A DNA stretch of 14,399 nt. Source: Candidatus Altarchaeota archaeon (GTDB lineage: Archaea; Altiarchaeota; Altiarchaeia; IMC4; QMZM01). Below the pieces are notes generated by a model. It did not search any database. It was not told where the DNA came from and saw nothing but the letters and a program-made list of their open reading frames with translations. The position numbers and the translations under genes are program-made. This document shows positions 12,537 to 14,399 of the stretch, piece after piece; within the stretch, counting starts at the first letter, position 1; each line of letters opens with the position of its first letter. The stretch spans positions 1 to 14,399 of the forward strand of contig WALD01000031.1 of the NCBI GenBank assembly GCA_015523055.1. Direction: 5' to 3'.

Positions 12537-14029
12537 GGGATATGGATTTCATCAGATATTTATCGCCATGCCTGCTTGGGATTCCGCTTTTGATTGTCCT
12601 GATAGAACTACTCTACTCATATATGGGTGGTAAGAGGTCAAATCCCCTATTCTCCGCCCTGAAGAAGAGGGATGCGAAAAACTACATACTCTTTATTCTC
12701 CTGCTTGGCACCATGCTTCGCCTCTCTACTGTGAATATGCTGATGGTCTCTGACGAGGCAGTATATGTGATGGCATCAAAGCAGGTCTATCAGGGTTTAA
12801 AGCCGTATGGGGACTTCTTCCTTGCCCATCCTCCGGCCTATCCATTAATTACATCGTGGATTTTCGGCCTGCTTGGGGTTGGAGTCTGGCAGGCCAAGAT
12901 AATTCCTGTAATCCTGAGCATAGGAAGTATATCTCTGGTTTATCTGATAGCAAGGAAATTCTATGGACTCAGGTCAGCGCTGCTGAGTGCCTTTGTCTTC
13001 TCCATAAGCGTCGGAGTCGTCCAGTTCACAAGGAGCGCGATGATGTTCTCGGAGATGATGTTCTTCAGCCTCCTGGCTATTCTGTTGTTGTTTGATGGTC
13101 TTGAGAAGAGAGAGTCGTGGAGAATTCTCATCTCGGGATTTCTCCTGGGAATTTCGGCTATATATCGCCTATTTGCTATAATTCCGCTGGTGAGTATTCT
13201 GGTTTATCTTTTAATTCAAAGGATGAAGAACTGGAGAGTATATGTCCTTCTTCTGGCTGGCCTGCTCCTTGCTGTCGCTCCGGTATTAATCCATTACAAT
13301 GGCACACCAATGCTTGAGCAGATACTCGGCTTCCATGCAATGAAGGCAGACAGCCCGATTTTTCTAAAGGTGCTCTTCTTGCTCAGGAATGGAATTCCCA
13401 GGTATTTACTTCTTCTGCCTTTGGGCCTTGGGGGTATGTATCTGGCACTTAGAGAGAAAAGAGGAATAGATATGCTATTGTCCATCTGGGCTTTTCTGTC
13501 ATTGGCTGCAATATTCATCATCAGGTATCCATTCTACATCAGCTCCTATGGCTATCTAATAAACGCCGCTCCCGCTTTAGCTTTACTGGCAGGAAGGACA
13601 GCAGGCTGGCTGAAGGACTCCTGGAAGCAGCTCTTCCTGAAGTCGGTTATTGTTATTATTATCTTTATTCACATTAGCACTTTCATATCTACCTATGCAC
13701 TGTGGTACAGCCCACTCATGGATACTGTAGGGTATATGAACCTTGTGGGGGAAGGAAAGATTACCGGGTCCCCGGTGCTTGCTCCAGCGGTTGCCTTCCT
13801 TTCTGATAGGGAAATGGCAAACCATGTAGTAGATATGAATATAATAGACCCGAGGTTCAGCGACTATCAGAATGAAGAGATGGTGAATTCCCTTGTAAAC
13901 GGCAGTTATGTAATAGTTTCAAAAAGGCTGAATATCCCCATAATAAGCAAATATGTGAACATCTCCTGCAGACTGGATAGAAGAATCAGGGATATATATG
14001 TCTACGACTGCAGGAATAAAGAAAAATAA
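12533..14029 (+). CDS. GT39/ArnT-like membrane glycosyltransferase
   Basis: A 498-residue polytopic membrane protein with about 11-13 helices, of the GT-C superfamily that uses polyprenyl-phosphate sugars. The first external loop carries the catalytic-type acidic motif S73-D74-E75-A-VYVMASKQVYQG and the GDFFLAHPPAYPL segment typical of dolichyl-phosphate mannosyltransferase (PMT_2/GT39)-like proteins. The last 100 residues form a small extracytoplasmic domain. The acceptor could be protein, S-layer glycan or lipid; it is not identifiable here. The start is taken as GTG 12533, which overlaps the kae1 stop (GTGA) and suggests translational coupling; ATG 12542 is an alternative, three codons shorter. 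The pairing with kae1 is probably positional rather than functional. Confidence 0.85.
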   Translation: MRDMDFIRYLSPCLLGIPLLIVLIELLYSYMGGKRSNPLFSALKKRDAKNYILFILLLGTMLRLSTVNMLMVSDEAVYVMASKQVYQGLKPYGDFFLAHPPAYPLITSWIFGLLGVGVWQAKIIPVILSIGSISLVYLIARKFYGLRSALLSAFVFSISVGVVQFTRSAMMFSEMMFFSLLAILLLFDGLEKRESWRILISGFLLGISAIYRLFAIIPLVSILVYLLIQRMKNWRVYVLLLAGLLLAVAPVLIHYNGTPMLEQILGFHAMKADSPIFLKVLFLLRNGIPRYLLLLPLGLGGMYLALREKRGIDMLLSIWAFLSLAAIFIIRYPFYISSYGYLINAAPALALLAGRTAGWLKDSWKQLFLKSVIVIIIFIHISTFISTYALWYSPLMDTVGYMNLVGEGKITGSPVLAPAVAFLSDREMANHVVDMNIIDPRFSDYQNEEMVNSLVNGSYVIVSKRLNIPIISKYVNISCRLDRRIRDIYVYDCRNKEK

Positions 14030-14040
14030 AAGAAAAAGAA
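14013..14040 (-). terminator. T-rich tract after the pilin-like gene
   Basis: On the minus strand the sequence downstream of the stop at 14050 is TTCTTTTTCTTTTATTTTTC and continues T-rich to about 14013, starting ten bases beyond the stop. This is a strong oligo-T terminator of archaeal type for the minus-strand gene. It overlaps the last codons of the convergent glycosyltransferase. Confidence 0.5.
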
Positions 14041-14049
14041 GGAGATAAA

Positions 14050-14399
14050 CTATGGGGTGCCGGCGTAGGTACACCATGTATCACAACCACTAACTGCACT
14101 GGCAGGGTCAGCAATCGTGAACTCCATAAGACTGCTTGTCAGCCAGCTTACTATATAAGCTGCTATTATTACAATGACCAGTCCAACTATGGCATGGATT
14201 ATCATCTGCTTCGCCTGATTCCTTGCATCAGGGTCCTCCCCCGAGCCAACCCATTTGAGCCCGGCGAATATTATCACCAGGGTTACAATCATACCAATTA
14301 TCATAAATATAATCTGCATTATCCTGCAGGCCATACAGCTGATTGCAGTCTGTACAGCAGTGTTCTGCGCAGAAGCAAGACCTATACTCAGCAATACAA
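14050..14399 (-). CDS. T4SS-pilin (TrbC/VirB2-like) membrane protein, 5' end outside window
   Basis: The frame is open from the window edge to TAG at 14052-14050 (116 codons visible). The TTG at 14392-14394 would read MLSIGLASAQ, but this looks like the end of a signal peptide (cleavage near ASA-Q), so the true start lies beyond the window. The mature part has two hydrophobic helices (about residues 25-46 and 65-86 counted from TTG) joined by GLKWVGSGEDPDARNQAKQ, the loop typical of T4SS-pilin/TrbC-VirB2-like proteins widespread in CPR bacteria and uncultured archaea. Two cysteine pairs, C20/C23 and C104/C108, flank the membrane part and could form disulfides. It is convergent with the glycosyltransferase. 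A pilus or secretion role is a family-level inference; the partner genes are not in the window. Confidence 0.7.
   Translation of the reverse strand, partial: VLLSIGLASAQNTAVQTAISCMACRIMQIIFMIIGMIVTLVIIFAGLKWVGSGEDPDARNQAKQMIIHAIVGLVIVIIAAYIVSWLTSSLMEFTIADPASAVSGCDTWCTYAGTP

Overview
The window is archaeal chromosome, about 45% G+C. It carries archaeal-type ribosomal proteins (L7Ae, S28e, L24e, S19e), PDCD5, the homomeric NAC, a stand-alone Kae1 and a short tRNA-splicing endonuclease, with TATA-like boxes close to start codons and few strong Shine-Dalgarno sites. The L7Ae-S28e-L24e-NDK order is the euryarchaeal one. A partial T4SS-pilin-like gene and a KaiC-like ATPase fit an uncultured euryarchaeal or Altiarchaeota/DPANN-like lineage, but the exact lineage is a guess.

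Layout. 67-2847 (+): translation cluster of L7Ae, S28e, L24e with a long Lys/Glu tail, NDK, S19e and PDCD5. Between L24e and NDK sit two small degraded genes resembling a DUF4258/DUF2283 toxin-antitoxin-like pair, one with an in-frame TAG and one frameshifted in a G6 run. 2850-4805 (-): a secreted, membrane-anchored Rossmann-like protein preceded by a calcineurin-like phosphoesterase. 4835-5611 (+): an MBL-fold hydrolase divergent from the phosphoesterase. 5612-5794: a convergent spacer holding a 70-bp tandem repeat that includes copies of the last codons of glmS. 5795-7950 (-): glmS and NAC. 8002-9322 (+): the RNA 2',3'-cyclic phosphodiesterase/ligase family gene and a KaiC-like ATPase, ending at a long imperfect hairpin. 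9396-11524 (-): a SpoIIM-family membrane protein, a Ser/Thr-rich surface protein and the tRNA endonuclease EndA. 11565-14029 (+): Kae1 and an overlapping GT39-like membrane glycosyltransferase. 14050 to the window edge (-): a 5'-truncated T4SS-pilin-like gene.

The genes mostly serve core information processing (ribosome, NAC, tRNA splicing, t6A modification), UDP-GlcNAc supply (GlmS) and the cell surface (glycosyltransferase, anchored proteins, pilin-like protein). I found no intact defence or mobile system. The most unusual features are the glmS 3'-end repeat array, the doubly broken gene pair inside the ribosomal cluster, structured leaders before L7Ae and L24e, and a strong excess of the hexamer GAATTC (about 30 sites by hand count).
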